From positions 5,577,000 to 5,640,999 of the forward strand of contig OZ005691.1 in the NCBI GenBank assembly GCA_963930775.1: DNA of 64,000 nucleotides, in the 5' to 3' direction. The translations under genes and the position numbers were made by a program. The stretch is from Cliona cf. orientalis (Eukaryota > Porifera > Demospongiae > Clionaida > Clionaidae). Below are positions 1 through 10,924 of this stretch, in pieces. Position 1 is the stretch's first letter. Each line of letters opens with the position of its first letter. The notes beneath the pieces are model-generated. The model did no database searches and had not been told where the DNA came from. It was given only the letters and a program-made list of their open reading frames with translations.

Positions 1-118
1 CATGCGCAATATTAACGACAATGCGATACAGGGTCGTTTGTCCGAAAATTATTTAATGCAAAAAACTATCGCATGAAATATTTAAGACACGAAATATTCG
101 CGATTTACGGTAATCATA
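1..118 (+). repeat. Dispersed repeat R1, copy 1 (cut by window edge)
   Basis: The stretch beginning CATGCGCAATATTAACGACA and continuing through TACAGGG and GTTTGTCCGAAAATTA recurs at 14231-14300 (same strand) and, inverted, at 19254-19366. The match to the inverted copy runs for more than 100 bases and ends in a shared GATTTACGG/AATTTACAG segment. The three copies are diverged, so this is an old interspersed family, probably the end of a DNA element. The left end may lie outside the window. Confidence 0.7.
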
Positions 119-245
119 ATCAACAACAAGAAAAGGCGTGGTTAGGTAGGAAACAACATTTATGTACGAATCAATGCTAAAATACGTTGTCCTTTTCACC
201 TGTACTAGTGGGGCATAGCTACATATTATGTTACTAGTTTCCATA

Positions 246-660
246 TACCGTAAACTCTGGTTAATAAGCGCACGCGCTTATAGCGGTAAACGGAACGACA
301 GTATGCGCTTAATAAAGGATATGCGCTTATATGGCACATAATCACGCCCACAGACGTTTGGGCACGTGATGGATGCGAGGCCCGCTCGCGCTAGCGCTAG
401 GTCGATCAAGCGCTTTAGAGTTTACAGCTGCCGCTCAAGACGACGAGTGCTGGCGATTTGTCTGAAACTCGATCTTCTTGCATGGTATGGCCATCATTTC
501 TCCAATGATATCTGGACTCCACATACTTTCCAGCCGGTCAAGGTCAGGTTCATAGAACGCCACACCTATTAAGCGCATGCGCTTAATAAACAATAGCTTG
601 TGACGAGAAGAGAGCATGCGCTTAATAGCGGGGTGCGCTTAATAACCCGAGTTTACGGTA
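246..660. mobile_element. MITE with TACCGTAAACTC terminal inverted repeats
   Basis: The left end TACCGTAAACTCTGGTTA is matched by the inverted right end (reverse complement TACCGTAAACTCGGGTTA). The 415-bp interior has no credible gene, but carries repeated subterminal GCGCTTAATAA-type motifs in both orientations (near 268, 308, 570, 609 and 632). The heptamer TACCGTA also ends three other, internally unrelated elements in this window. Terminal repeats plus size make it a non-autonomous DNA transposon; no transposase is present. Confidence 0.8.
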
Positions 661-702
661 AGTATATTAGTTGCCTCATCAACTGGACTTACACTGCCAC
701 TC

Positions 703-3700
703 TTGCATACACCTCTATCTCTAGGCACGAGTGAGTCTCGAAGGTTATTTCAACAGTCAATGAAAAGAGGCCATGTAGACATGTATAATGACAAAATGCT
801 GCTCTATGGAAGTGCAGGAGTGGGAAAAACCTGCACTATGAAAATTGTCGCCGATGAAAAGCCTCCTGTCGTACGAAATAGCACTCCCGTAGCAACCAAG
901 CCAGTGACGATGTATCAGCTCCAAATGATTAAGGGAAAATGGTGCAAGTACATCTCTCAAGATCGTATGAAACTTTGCGCTAGGATCTCCAAAACGACAC
1001 TGGGAAGAGAGATAATCAAAGCCATGAAGAAAGCCAAGATTACAGAAGTGATACATCGAGCTAAACATCATGAGGTGGACGGCAGTGGTGAGCAGAAGAC
1101 ATCGATAGCAGCAAGTAGCCAACAACAACCTGAAGATCGCACTCCAAAATTGAAAGCTTCTTCACAAAGCTCAGTCGATCATGATGTCCTCCAAGTTATT
1201 CACGATGTGCTCGACGAGATGTTCCAGCTGATTGATGAGTGCCCCGAGACAGAAGAGCCCCTCACCTTTATTCACAAGCTCCTGGTGTCCGACTGTGGTG
1301 GCCAGCCTCAATTCCATGAAATCTTGCCCATATTTTTGCGAAGAATGTCATTGATAGTATTTGTTTTCAAGCTTTCTGAAAGTTTCTCCAGTCGTCCGAT
1401 GATCGAGTATTACGAAGACGGCAAAGCACTTGGCACTGCCTATGAGTCTCACCACACAACAGAGCAGCTCATCAAGGAAGGTCTACAGTCACTTCACACT
1501 CACCGTTCGAGCAAAGGTGCAAGTAAAGATGGTGAAGGTCCACAAATAGTTATGGTCGGGACCCACAAGGACGAAGAAAGCAAATGCGATGAACCAAGAG
1601 AAATGAAAGACCAGAAGCTCAGAGAAATGTTGCTGCCAACATTTGAGAAGGAGATCATCTACTATGACCCAGGAGAAAATAAAGTGCTCTTTCCCATGAA
1701 TGCCAAGTGTCCTGGTGTTGAAGAGGAGGATATGGCTCAAGCTATTGTCTCCAGGTTCTCCACAGAGAACAGATCAGATGCAAAGAAGCTTCCACTGCAG
1801 TGGCTGGGTTTCGAAATAATGCTTGAAGAAATTACCCAGCGACTCAAGCGTGGAATTCTGAGCAGGAGTGAGTGTCTTGAAGTCGCCTATAGACTTCACC
1901 TTGATGAGAGTGCACTAAATGCAGCTTTGATCTACCTTGATGAGCTATCACTGGTCTTCTACTATCCCGACATTCTTCCCGAGATAGTCTTCACCAACCC
2001 TCAGGTGCTTCTTGACAAAATCTCAGAGCTTGTAAAAGTTCATCATGAAAAGCTTCGTAGATGTTCTGGTGAAGATTGGCAGAAATTCTTTTGTCATGCT
2101 CTAGTAATGGTCGAGTTTCTTCAACAGGCAGTGTTTGGCAAGCATTATATTCCCGGTCTGTTTGAGCCCAAAGAGCTAGCCACTTTGTACCAAAAGCTTT
2201 TAATCTTTGCCGAATTCTCTGAGGGCAAGTTCTTTGTTCCCAGCTTGCTTCGAATGCTTAGCAGCAAGGAAGTATCTGAGCATCGGCTTTCGTTCGATTC
2301 GTTCATCGCTCCTCTTGTCCTTCACTTCCCTGATGGCCCCCCACGTCGTGGCATCTTCTGTGCTCTCGTTTCTTTCTTCACTTCACCAGAAAACAGCTAC
2401 CCTCATCAATGGAAGCTGATGATGCCAGATAAATCTGTTACTCCCAATTGCCTCTACCGAAATTGCATTGAATTCTCGATTTCTGAAGCCGATATCCCAT
2501 GCGGTGTGACAGTCATTGATACCTTGCTCCACTTTGAAGTTCACGTGGATGTTTCAGAGCAACCAGATGCAGGTTTCTGCTCAGCAATCAAGCGCGCTAT
2601 CACTGCTGGCTTGCAAAAAGCTAATCTCATTTTGGGCTACCCAAGTTCGACTCCTTCGTTGGCTTTCCTTTGTCCTTGTGGAGTTGGAGAGCCTCATCCT
2701 GCTAAGATTGGAAAGAAATCATGGATCTGCACTTTGAATAAAGCGAAGGGCAAGAAATTTTCACCTAGCCAAATGGTGTGGCTGGATGAAGCAACCTCGA
2801 GCTCTGAACCTGAATCAGGTTAATAATAATATTGTGGTTTTAGTCAAATATCGATATTTTGATTTATTCTTGATTCATTGATTTTAGTTACTCAGATGAG
2901 TGAAGGTGCATGCAACGATGGACACACTGTGAAAATGACTACTTCATCTTTGAAACCAGGTATTTTTGCTTTATTGACTAATTTTTGCATGCACTATGGC
3001 ATTGTGATCATACTTTAGCATGTCATAATGATAATACTATTATTCATTTATCAGGCCATACTTCAAACTCTGATGACGGTCCAAACAGTAGCAAACCGAC
3101 ACCGGATTTTCACTCTTCGGCAGCAGCAGGTACAGCTACTAAAATTATTAATATATAATTATAACAACTGTATATAATAATATTTAGCTATGGATCTCAA
3201 TAATAATTGACCTCTAGTGTCAAATTCAGCACTATTTTTGTCTCCCATTATTACTCAAAGGTCCAACTGCTCCAGCTGAACTGACTCTCCAGGATGTAGC
3301 AGCTCAAGCTGGTGTCAAAACACTTGATGTTCTGGATCAAGAGTGCTCCCAGCAAGTCCTCCTAAGACTAGCCAAACACTGTGTGGACTGGCAGCTGACC
3401 GGCTTCCATCTGGAGCTGACGAAATCTGACATCGTTGTAGTGGATGAAGATTATCGAACAGCCGAGCAAAAGCGTGTCGAGATGTTGAGAAAGTGGAAAG
3501 AAAAGTTCGCCTTCAAAGCTACTTATCGAGTGTTCATTGAGGCCTTGTTATCGTGTGGAAAAGCTTCAGATGCCATTGATGCATGCAGAGCTATTGTATC
3601 CAGTAAGTGAAAACTGTACTATTAGCCATTTTATTTTACTGAATTCTCATTATGATGTGAAGGTGCAAAAGTGCCAGCTGAAGATGAGAAGGGGAATTTG

Positions 3701-3975
3701 AAGTTCAGCAGTACCATGTCTGATGACGATTTCTTTAAGTGGCTTCGATCAAAAGGAATTAGTGAAAAAGATTGCAATACTCTCTCTGGTACGTATACAA
3801 ATATTACATTCTTAGCATGATGATTGATAATAGAATTTATTTTATAGAAAATGGCGTCACAGCAGCTGGATTCTCTCAGTCAGACGAAGAAGATTTTGAT
3901 GACCTTGGACTCACTAAATTTGGCAAGAAACGTATTCTAAAGATCCTACCAGAAGTCAAAGTACTTTCTTCATAG
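703..3975 (+). CDS. Roc-COR GTPase with C-terminal Death and SAM domains
   Basis: Exons 703-2818, 2888-2959, 3055-3129, 3261-3602, 3663-3788 and 3848-3975 join in frame into a 952-residue protein; every junction is GT/AG and every intron is phase 1. If the first intron is retained, a stop follows at 2821. Visible motifs are a P-loop GSAGVGKT (36-43), the Switch II motif DCGGQ (197-201) and a THKD G4 motif (about 287-290), followed by a COR-like region to about 700. The 3261-3602 exon has the six-helix Death signature (LTKSDI, AEQKRVEMLRKW). The last two exons form a SAM domain (FFKWLRSKGI to GKKRILKIL). About 155 residues separate P-loop and DxGGQ, far longer than in typical Roc domains. No leucine-rich repeats or upstream exons were identified, so the ATG at 703 is provisional. 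Inferred role: cytoplasmic scaffold or immune/apoptotic signalling GTPase. Confidence 0.85.
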
Positions 3976-4482
3976 TTGCTAATTCTTATTATAACTTCTG
4001 TATTTTGCTACTAATTTTTCCCCAAATGTGTTCTCATGAAATTATTATTGTTTCAGATCCCTAGATAGTATTGTGGTGTGTTTCCTGTCATATATTTTGC
4101 ATTTATTTTGGATTGTGTATATAGCACCTCAACGATAATTTGAAAAACTTAATGTTCATGTATTTCGTGTTAGTGGTATTATAAAAATTTTACTTTCTAA
4201 CTTGCAATAATATTGAGCCTAGCTGGCTATTTATAGTAAGAGACATAATTTAGGCTTATAAATAAATTATCTTTATTGTGGCAATATTGCAATGTCATTC
4301 TTACAAGTCATTAGCATCATTAGCATTAATATTATTGTACATAATATTATTATTATATTAGACTGAATATTAAATTTTTAGCCTCAGCCCCAGATGATCC
4401 CTTTTGGTATGAAATAAGCAGAAATGCATCTGGGGACAAGGCTAAAACGGGCATTAATTTTATCGTAGTTCACTGACAATCA
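3976..4482. other. Intergenic stretch, no gene seen
   Basis: AT-rich 3' flank of the Roco gene. It has AATAA-type stretches usable as polyadenylation signals, and a short inverted repeat at about 4383-4444 (GCCTCAGCCCCAGATG against CATCTGGGGACAAGGC). No coding pattern on either strand. Confidence 0.5.
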
Positions 4483-5060
4483 TTACTCTAATATCTGATC
4501 TTGAATTGATAAATTAAATCTCTTGTCTTTGCTCCAAAAAAGTCGAATGTTGGAAATATCAAACAAAAGCATTGCCAGGCGGTCCAGTCCTAGACCAAAG
4601 GCCCATCCGATTCTATATAGAATTCTATCAGTGACACCTCCATTTCCAATATCGATTGTCCAGATCCCAGTATCTCCTTCCACTCTCCTTGAAATTTTAT
4701 CTTCAATAATTCGTAGGACGGATGAGTGAAAGGAAAATAGCACATCATCCGCCTAGTCTCAATGTCACTTCCAAACAACTCCTTCATCAATTTGATCAAG
4801 ATCTTCTTCAAATTTAACTCCATCATTTTCTTAGCATCTATCATAGTATTATGTGGAGCTTGCTTTTCACTCGTCTTCTTGCAAGCTTGGATCTGTTTCG
4901 AACAGCACCAATTCTGAATCTTCACCGCCATTACTTTTGAACAGTTCCTCCCGTGCAATTGAGAACAATCTCACTCCCTCTGTTTGATGAAAAATGGCAT
5001 AGTGACGTGAATATATTATCTTATCGCGTCTATAGATATCTAGAAACTGATCCTACAATT
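4483..5060 (-). pseudogene. Processed-type pseudogene of mitochondrial phenylalanyl-tRNA synthetase (FARS2)
   Basis: Reading the minus strand from about 5056, three reading frames in succession give class II PheRS sequence: YRRDKI and FHQTEGVRLFS, then a region ending KKILIKLMKELFG followed by [12 protein letters not shown] and [12 protein letters not shown], then [14 protein letters not shown] (motif 3) and [11 protein letters not shown]. These are the hallmark blocks of the mitochondrial single-chain enzyme, in the correct order. A stop codon follows the first block, and frameshifts lie near 4865 and near 4660. The N-terminal portion and the C-terminal anticodon-binding domain are missing. 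No intron interrupts the blocks, which suggests reverse transcription of an mRNA. It cannot encode an active enzyme. Confidence 0.85.
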
Positions 5061-5454
5061 ATATATGCAGCCCATCTGAAAAAAATTTCGATCACAGGTG
5101 TGCAGAAGCGTGCACACAAAGCATTGTAGTGCGATTGTGCGATAATTGTCATTTTTATTCCTTAATTGTGACGTGATCTTTAGCTACCAATAAGCGTGAG
5201 CATAGATTGCAACTGTAATTTCTAGTAGGAAAAGTTCCATGTATCCACCATGGGAAGATCTTACGTGACCTCTCCCTTGGGTTAATCATGGGGAGATTTT
5301 ACGCGATTTCTGCCATGATCTAATCGTAGGAGGATTTTACGCCATATGCAAATATTATTATTCCCATGCAGTGTTCACATTCGTTAGCTACTTCATATAG
5401 GAAGATTTTACGTAAGGTACGCAAAATTTTCCCATATAGTTTATACTGATTTTA

Positions 5455-5690
5455 ACAACACAATAATCAGGGGGTGATTTATGTATGACCCCTGACCTCA
5501 CATGAATTCTTCCCATGTAATACTAATTTACCAACACGATAATCAGGGGATGATTATGTGTGACCTCTGACCTCACATAAAATCTCCCCAGATATATAAA
5601 ATGTAGCCACAGGTATGCAACAACACACTGCTCATATAGATGGACTTTAACCTCACATAAAACCTTCCCAGATATATAAACAATCAATAT
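5455..5690 (+). repeat. Degenerate tandem repeat, about 75-bp unit, three partial copies
   Basis: Copies begin near 5458 (AACACAATAATCAGGGGGTG), 5534 (AACACGATAATCAGGGGATG) and, truncated, near 5645. Each holds the core CCTCACATAAAA or CCTCACATGAATT followed by CTTCCCA or CTCCCCAGATATATAAA. Divergence between units indicates an old array. No function is evident. Confidence 0.65.
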
Positions 5691-6240
5691 ATTGTGGGAT
5701 GACATTAATGAAGATATGCTGTAAGTGATTCATATGTATAGGCTGACCGTTGACCCCAGGATTCCCTTTAGGAAGACATAGCTACACACCATAAACTCAT
5801 CGGGCACAGCACTGTGACGTTAACAGAGGGGGGAGGGGGGGTAAAACGTCATAATAACGTTAATTTTTCCACAAGGACTTTGGATAAGCCCCCTTATAAA
5901 GTCTACTGACTCTATGATTAATGTGGGTTGCTTCAGTTTTACATACTCTACTACCTGAATCATGCATGCATGTGGTTACAATAATGTGCTGAAATAGAGC
6001 ATCATGATTTATAATAGTGAAGAAAAAGGAGCAATAACGTGGAAGAATGACTCCACCATCTATACGAGAGGGGTCAGGGGCTGGGTTTCAGGTAAAAATT
6101 GTTATTAGTCTCCAGGGTTGGTCCACGAAATACATGTATCATCCATCCCTCAGAATAGTATATTATTATGTCATACAATGACATGCCAGAAACTGGCATA
6201 ATACGTATATTTGGATTATACTATAATATTATTAAAATTT

Positions 6241-6669
6241 GTCCCATGAGAATTCTCATGATTACAATAACCACATACACTAGTACTCTACATGCTGCAC
6301 AGTATTAAGGAGAGGAGGAAACAATCGTGCGTCATGAGACAATTGGTAGTAGGCATGTATATAATATGATAATTTTTCCATTGAGAGATTGGTGTAACAC
6401 GATCTACCTCGTAGCAGCTATCAGTAATTATCATGACGAACACCCAATCAAGAAGTTCACTGAAAAGTAGTATGTGCAACTACGTACGCCAGCTTGATAG
6501 TCACTAATTGATAAGTTTGACGTATCTGCTTGAAGTTATTACTATCGATATCGGTATGATTATGTCAAATATGCTAATTAATTTTGCGAATAACAAATTG
6601 GCATAACTGCACAATGTCATACTATATCTGTCCCATGAGAATTCTCATGATTACAGTGACACATACACT
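6241..6669 (+). repeat. Pair of direct repeats built on an EcoRI-centred palindrome
   Basis: The segment TGTCCCATGAGAATTCTCAT, continuing GATTACA, occurs at 6240-6266 and again at 6629-6655, followed in both places by CACATACACT-like sequence. The core CATGAGAATTCTCATG is a perfect 16-bp palindrome. The intervening 360 bases show no gene. This may be the two ends of a degraded element or a duplicated protein-binding site. Confidence 0.6.
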
Positions 6670-7041
6670 CTATATACGTCATGTAATTGATAAAGCTAGT
6701 AATAATAGTATTAATGCATGTACTACTAGTACATTCAGAGACAAGGTATTCCTACTTCTTCCTGAAATCAATCACAGGAAAGCATTCCTACATCATCCGG
6801 GGAAATTTTAATTTATGATAATTAAATTTAATCAAAACATGCTACAATGCGTTACATAAACTGGCCAAACAATTGATTATAAAAGGGAGTAGCTGCTAGA
6901 CTAAGAGTCAGAGCAGCTAGAATCATCCAACCACTGAGCAGTCAATCATCACACCAAAACTTTCCTAATACGCTCAAATTCTTCGGAAGCATACAGCAGA
7001 ACAACAGGCATTGATCCAAAACCTGTCTAAAGCAAGACAGC

Positions 7042-10000
7042 ATGAGTCTCTTGACTCTATCACTACTCGTCCTCTGCTCTCTAAACCAAGCAGCCAGTGA
7101 GGTCTATTACATCAACTCAACTGACCTTTGCACTGTGCAGCCATGTCTAACCCTCTCCCCAGATCAATAATTAGACATAATTATATGTAGCTTTCTCCTA
7201 ATCGATAACAACAAGGCTGATAGATATGCTGTGATATACTTATCTGACTCAGAATTCATTGGAAACTGAAATGTCATATTCTCCAGCAACTTGGGAGCAT
7301 TTGTGGCGTTCAACAGCAACATCACTTTCACTGGTTATGCTGCATTTGTGAATAACACACCATCACAAACTGTCTCAGGTGACTTCCAAGAAGGAGATGC
7401 AATAACTCTATTTCAGAGCAATGTATTTTTTGATGGAGTATGTAATCTTGAACACAACCATGCTGAAAATGGTGGAGCAATACATTCCGCTGACAGCAAA
7501 CTCTACGTGAATTGTAATGTAACTATAGCACATAACACAGCCACTGGAAAGGAGGTGTCTACCTCTCAACTAGCGAACTAAACTGCCAACAAAAGAGTAT
7601 CTTTGTACTTTGGAATAATACTGCGTCACATAAAGGGGGAGGACTACATGCCATTAGCTCATCTATCAAGGCAGCTTCATCCAGTAGTGGATTTCCTCAA
7701 AACGTATACACTGGTGCAAGAATAAATATCATAGGAAATGCAGCAGAGAGGGGAGGTGGATTATCACTGGAAGCCAATGCAAAGCTTTATATCGTGAAGC
7801 ATAATAAATTTTCTATTTATGATGATCATGACACTAATACAACAATATTCACTGCCAACAGTGCAGACTACAGTGGAGCAATACATGTGGATGATGATAC
7901 CAACTCTGGTACATGTGCTAGCAGCACAGAAACAGAATGCTTCTTTCAAGTACTTGCTCTCTGTAGTCTTGAATATTCACATCTCATTACACAGAGTATG
8001 CACTTTTCACAAAACCATGCTTAGCCTAACATTTCTGGCTCCACTTTCTATGGAGGACTACTAGACAGATGTGCAGTGAGTCCACTAATTTTACTGAAGT
8101 TCACAAAAAGTATCCACGTGACTTCAAAGACAGAGGTGATGGAATTCCTTACTTTAAGAATGTGTCCATTCCTAGAATCTACAACAGTATTAACTATAGT
8201 TTCAGAGATTATATGGAAATTGTGATTGACACAAACCTCTCATTATCATCTGACCCATTCGAGTGTGCCTTTGCTTCAATGCTGACCAAAACAATGACTG
8301 CAGCTGCCAACATTACACTGAGGTTAAAAAGGGACAAACATTCAAACTCTCAGTTGCAGCTGTTGATCAGATTGGCCAACCAGTTAGTGCAACCATCCAA
8401 ACCTCCCTCCATTTCACTGAGAGTGGTCTAGCTGAAGGACAGCAGGCTAAGATAATACCTGCTGAGTGTACTAATTAATTTTGACATTCAATGTTGTTTC
8501 ACCCAACAAATCAGAAAGTCTGTCCCTCTATGCCTCAGATGGCCCATGCAAGGATACTGAGCTCTCTAGTGCAGCAGTAGAAATCCACTTTCTTCCTTGC
8601 AGCTGTCCAATTGGATTACAAGACTCAGGAATGTACAGCACAAACTGCGCATGTGACTGCCACAGCAATATCAGTCAATACATGGATCACTGTGACGGCC
8701 ACACTGGATTATTAACCGAATAGCGTCAAACTAGAGCCTGGATTTCCTACATCAATGTTACTGACCTAATTGGCTACTTAGTCTACCCCAACTGTCCTTT
8801 TGACTACTGCTTATCAAACAGTCCACCAGTCAACCTCAACCAATCAGATGGAGCTGATGCTCAGTGTGCCTTCAATCGGTCATCTCTGTTGTGTGGATCT
8901 TGCCAACCTGGTCTCAGCCTCTCTCTTGGTAGCTCACGCTGTCTCCCATGTCCTAGCTACTGGCCTGCACTACTCGTAGCCATCACTATAGCTGCAATTC
9001 TAGCTGGTATAGCACTGGTGGCTTTATTGCTAGTAGCTACTCAATATGACTGTTGCAGTTAGAACTCTAAATGGATTGATCTTTTATGCTAATGTTATAT
9101 ATGCAAACGAGAATTTTCTATATACTTCCATTTCAAACAAGAAACTTCATTACTGTATTCTACGGCTTAACCTAGAACTAGGAATTGATACCTGCTATTT
9201 TCCAGGAATGGACACTTATATTAAAACATGGCTACAGTTAGCTTTCCCTGCCTACATCATTCTTCTCGTGGTTCTAATCATCATCATCAGTTCCTATTCT
9301 ACTAAATTTTCGAATCTCATTGGAAAGAAGGATCCAGTGGCAACTCTGGCTACACTAATTCTACTTTCCTACTTCTTGAAATCTGCTTTAAGTCGCTATC
9401 AGTTGGCATTCTTGAGCATCCTGATGGCTCTAGTGAAATGCTGTGGCTCCCTGATGCAACAGTCAAATATCTCTCCGGAAAGCACATTCCTTTATTCATT
9501 GCAGATGTTCTCATTCTCCTGGTTGGTCTGGTCTACACTGCTCTTCTCTTCTCCTGGCAGTGGCTCCTCTACCTTCCAAGGTGGAGAATTTTCGAGTGGT
9601 CAAGGAATCCAAAGACACAAACGTTCATTGAAACCTAGCTACCATAAGCCTTTCACTCCCAAGCATCGCTACTGGACTGGACTGCTGCTGATTGTTCGTG
9701 TTGTCTTGTACCTTGTAGCTGCCACAAATGTTTCCAATGACCCTACTGTTGCTCTTACAGCTATCAATTTTACAGTTACATGTTGCATTTTTGCTCTAAA
9801 ACAGTTCTTTGGTAGCAGACTGTACAGGAAATGGCCAGTGGATGTACTTGAGATTATTATCTACTTGAATACCCTATCCTTTGTAATTTTCACCTCGTAT
9901 TGTCTTGATATCCCAGCTAGCGATCGGGAAGCAGCTGCCTACACTTCAGTCATCATCACATTCATTGCACTGCTGCTCATCATCCTCTACTATGTCTATA

Positions 10001-10390
10001 CATACACCACAGTCTTCTCAAAGATTCATAAGACGAAGCTTGGTCAAATGATTGATAGACTGTTCATTGACGCTGATCCAAAACCAAAACCTGAACGTCA
10101 CTGGAGCCCACCACCTGACGATGATATTCATTGATTTTATGAACTCTTGGATGAGATTGACTGCCCTGTTAATACTCATATGACTATGAAGTGCCAGTGA
10201 AGCAGCAAGAGCCAGTGAAGCCCACCCTGTCTGTGGTGGAATTAGCTACACCAACCCCATAACCTTGCAGCACCAGATCCTGAAGAAGTGGCCAGCTCAC
10301 TACACATACCTGGTGCTGTAGAGGCAGCCCAAGTCAAACAGAAAGAAGCAGTTAGCCAAGTCTATCATAAGCCTCGAGTGAAATGTTGAA
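7042..10390 (+). pseudogene. Decayed beta-helix/multi-pass membrane protein gene
   Basis: A signal peptide (MSLLTLSLLVLCSLNQAAS) and the CxxxxCLTL module start at 7042, but a stop codon (TAA at 7168) and further stops follow at once. Fragments of beta-helix repeats (ENGGAIHSADS, YSGAIHVDDD) continue in shifting frames. They are followed by a cysteine-rich module with CPIGLQ and NCPFDYC, then polytopic membrane segments with LIGKKDPVATLATLILL and KHRYWTGLLL. The order is the same as in the paralogue at 42970-47921. Frameshifts lie near 8260, 8478, 8723, 9390 and 9600, and an in-frame TGA follows EDIH-like sequence at 10135. The longest open piece (9046-10134) covers most of the membrane part but is itself frameshifted internally around 9390-9640. 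Not expected to make a functional product. Confidence 0.85.
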
Positions 10391-10924
10391 ACTTTTGAAT
10401 TTGTTGTAAGGAAAGTTGCCTTCTTGAGATAATTATGTATAATAATTAAGCAAGACAACATCATGTAGCTAGTAGTGTTTCATGTGATAGTAGGTGTAAC
10501 AGTTAAGGAACTTGTTTTTCCCTTATTTGCTAAGTTTTTGTCTAGTAGGAGCAATAATGCCAGAACTTAATTTTGCTACTCACTCAGTTTTAGCCAAGTC
10601 ATTCATAATATTAAAATTTTTGTTGTCCTGTATTGGATTAAGATTTTTGAGTGATCTGAAACACAGTGTAATGTATCTTCACACCTAAACCACTCCAGCT
10701 ACAAATTAACAGTCATAATATTATTATTAAACTAGCTATCAAGAGTCAATGTTATCAAGATTATCTTGTCGAGTAATGACCGAGTTCTTCCTGCAAAAAT
10801 TATATGTGAAGGTGACGCCCCTGTACTGTACCATAACCTTAGGAGCATTGATGTGCCGCCTATTACATTAGCTATGTCATAACATTGTATGCACAAGTCT
10901 CAGTATTGATTTCTTATTATGTAG
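10391..10924. other. Intergenic stretch, no gene seen
   Basis: AT-rich DNA between the pseudogene and the left border of duplication unit A. No coding pattern, tRNA-like fold or complete mobile element was recognised. Confidence 0.4.

Larger units (their letters stand above)
5061..7041. other. Gene-poor stretch with degenerate repeats
   Basis: No credible coding region. It contains scattered GGGAGATTTTACG-type repeats (5245-5420), a degenerate tandem repeat (5455-5690, listed separately) and two copies of a palindromic 27-base motif (listed separately). The last 150 bases before 7042 are the fossil promoter/5' region of the downstream pseudogene. Confidence 0.5.

Noticed and set aside
4523..4729. 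Plus-strand ORF across the PheRS relic
   Set aside because: It is the antisense of the recognisable pseudogene and has no independent features.
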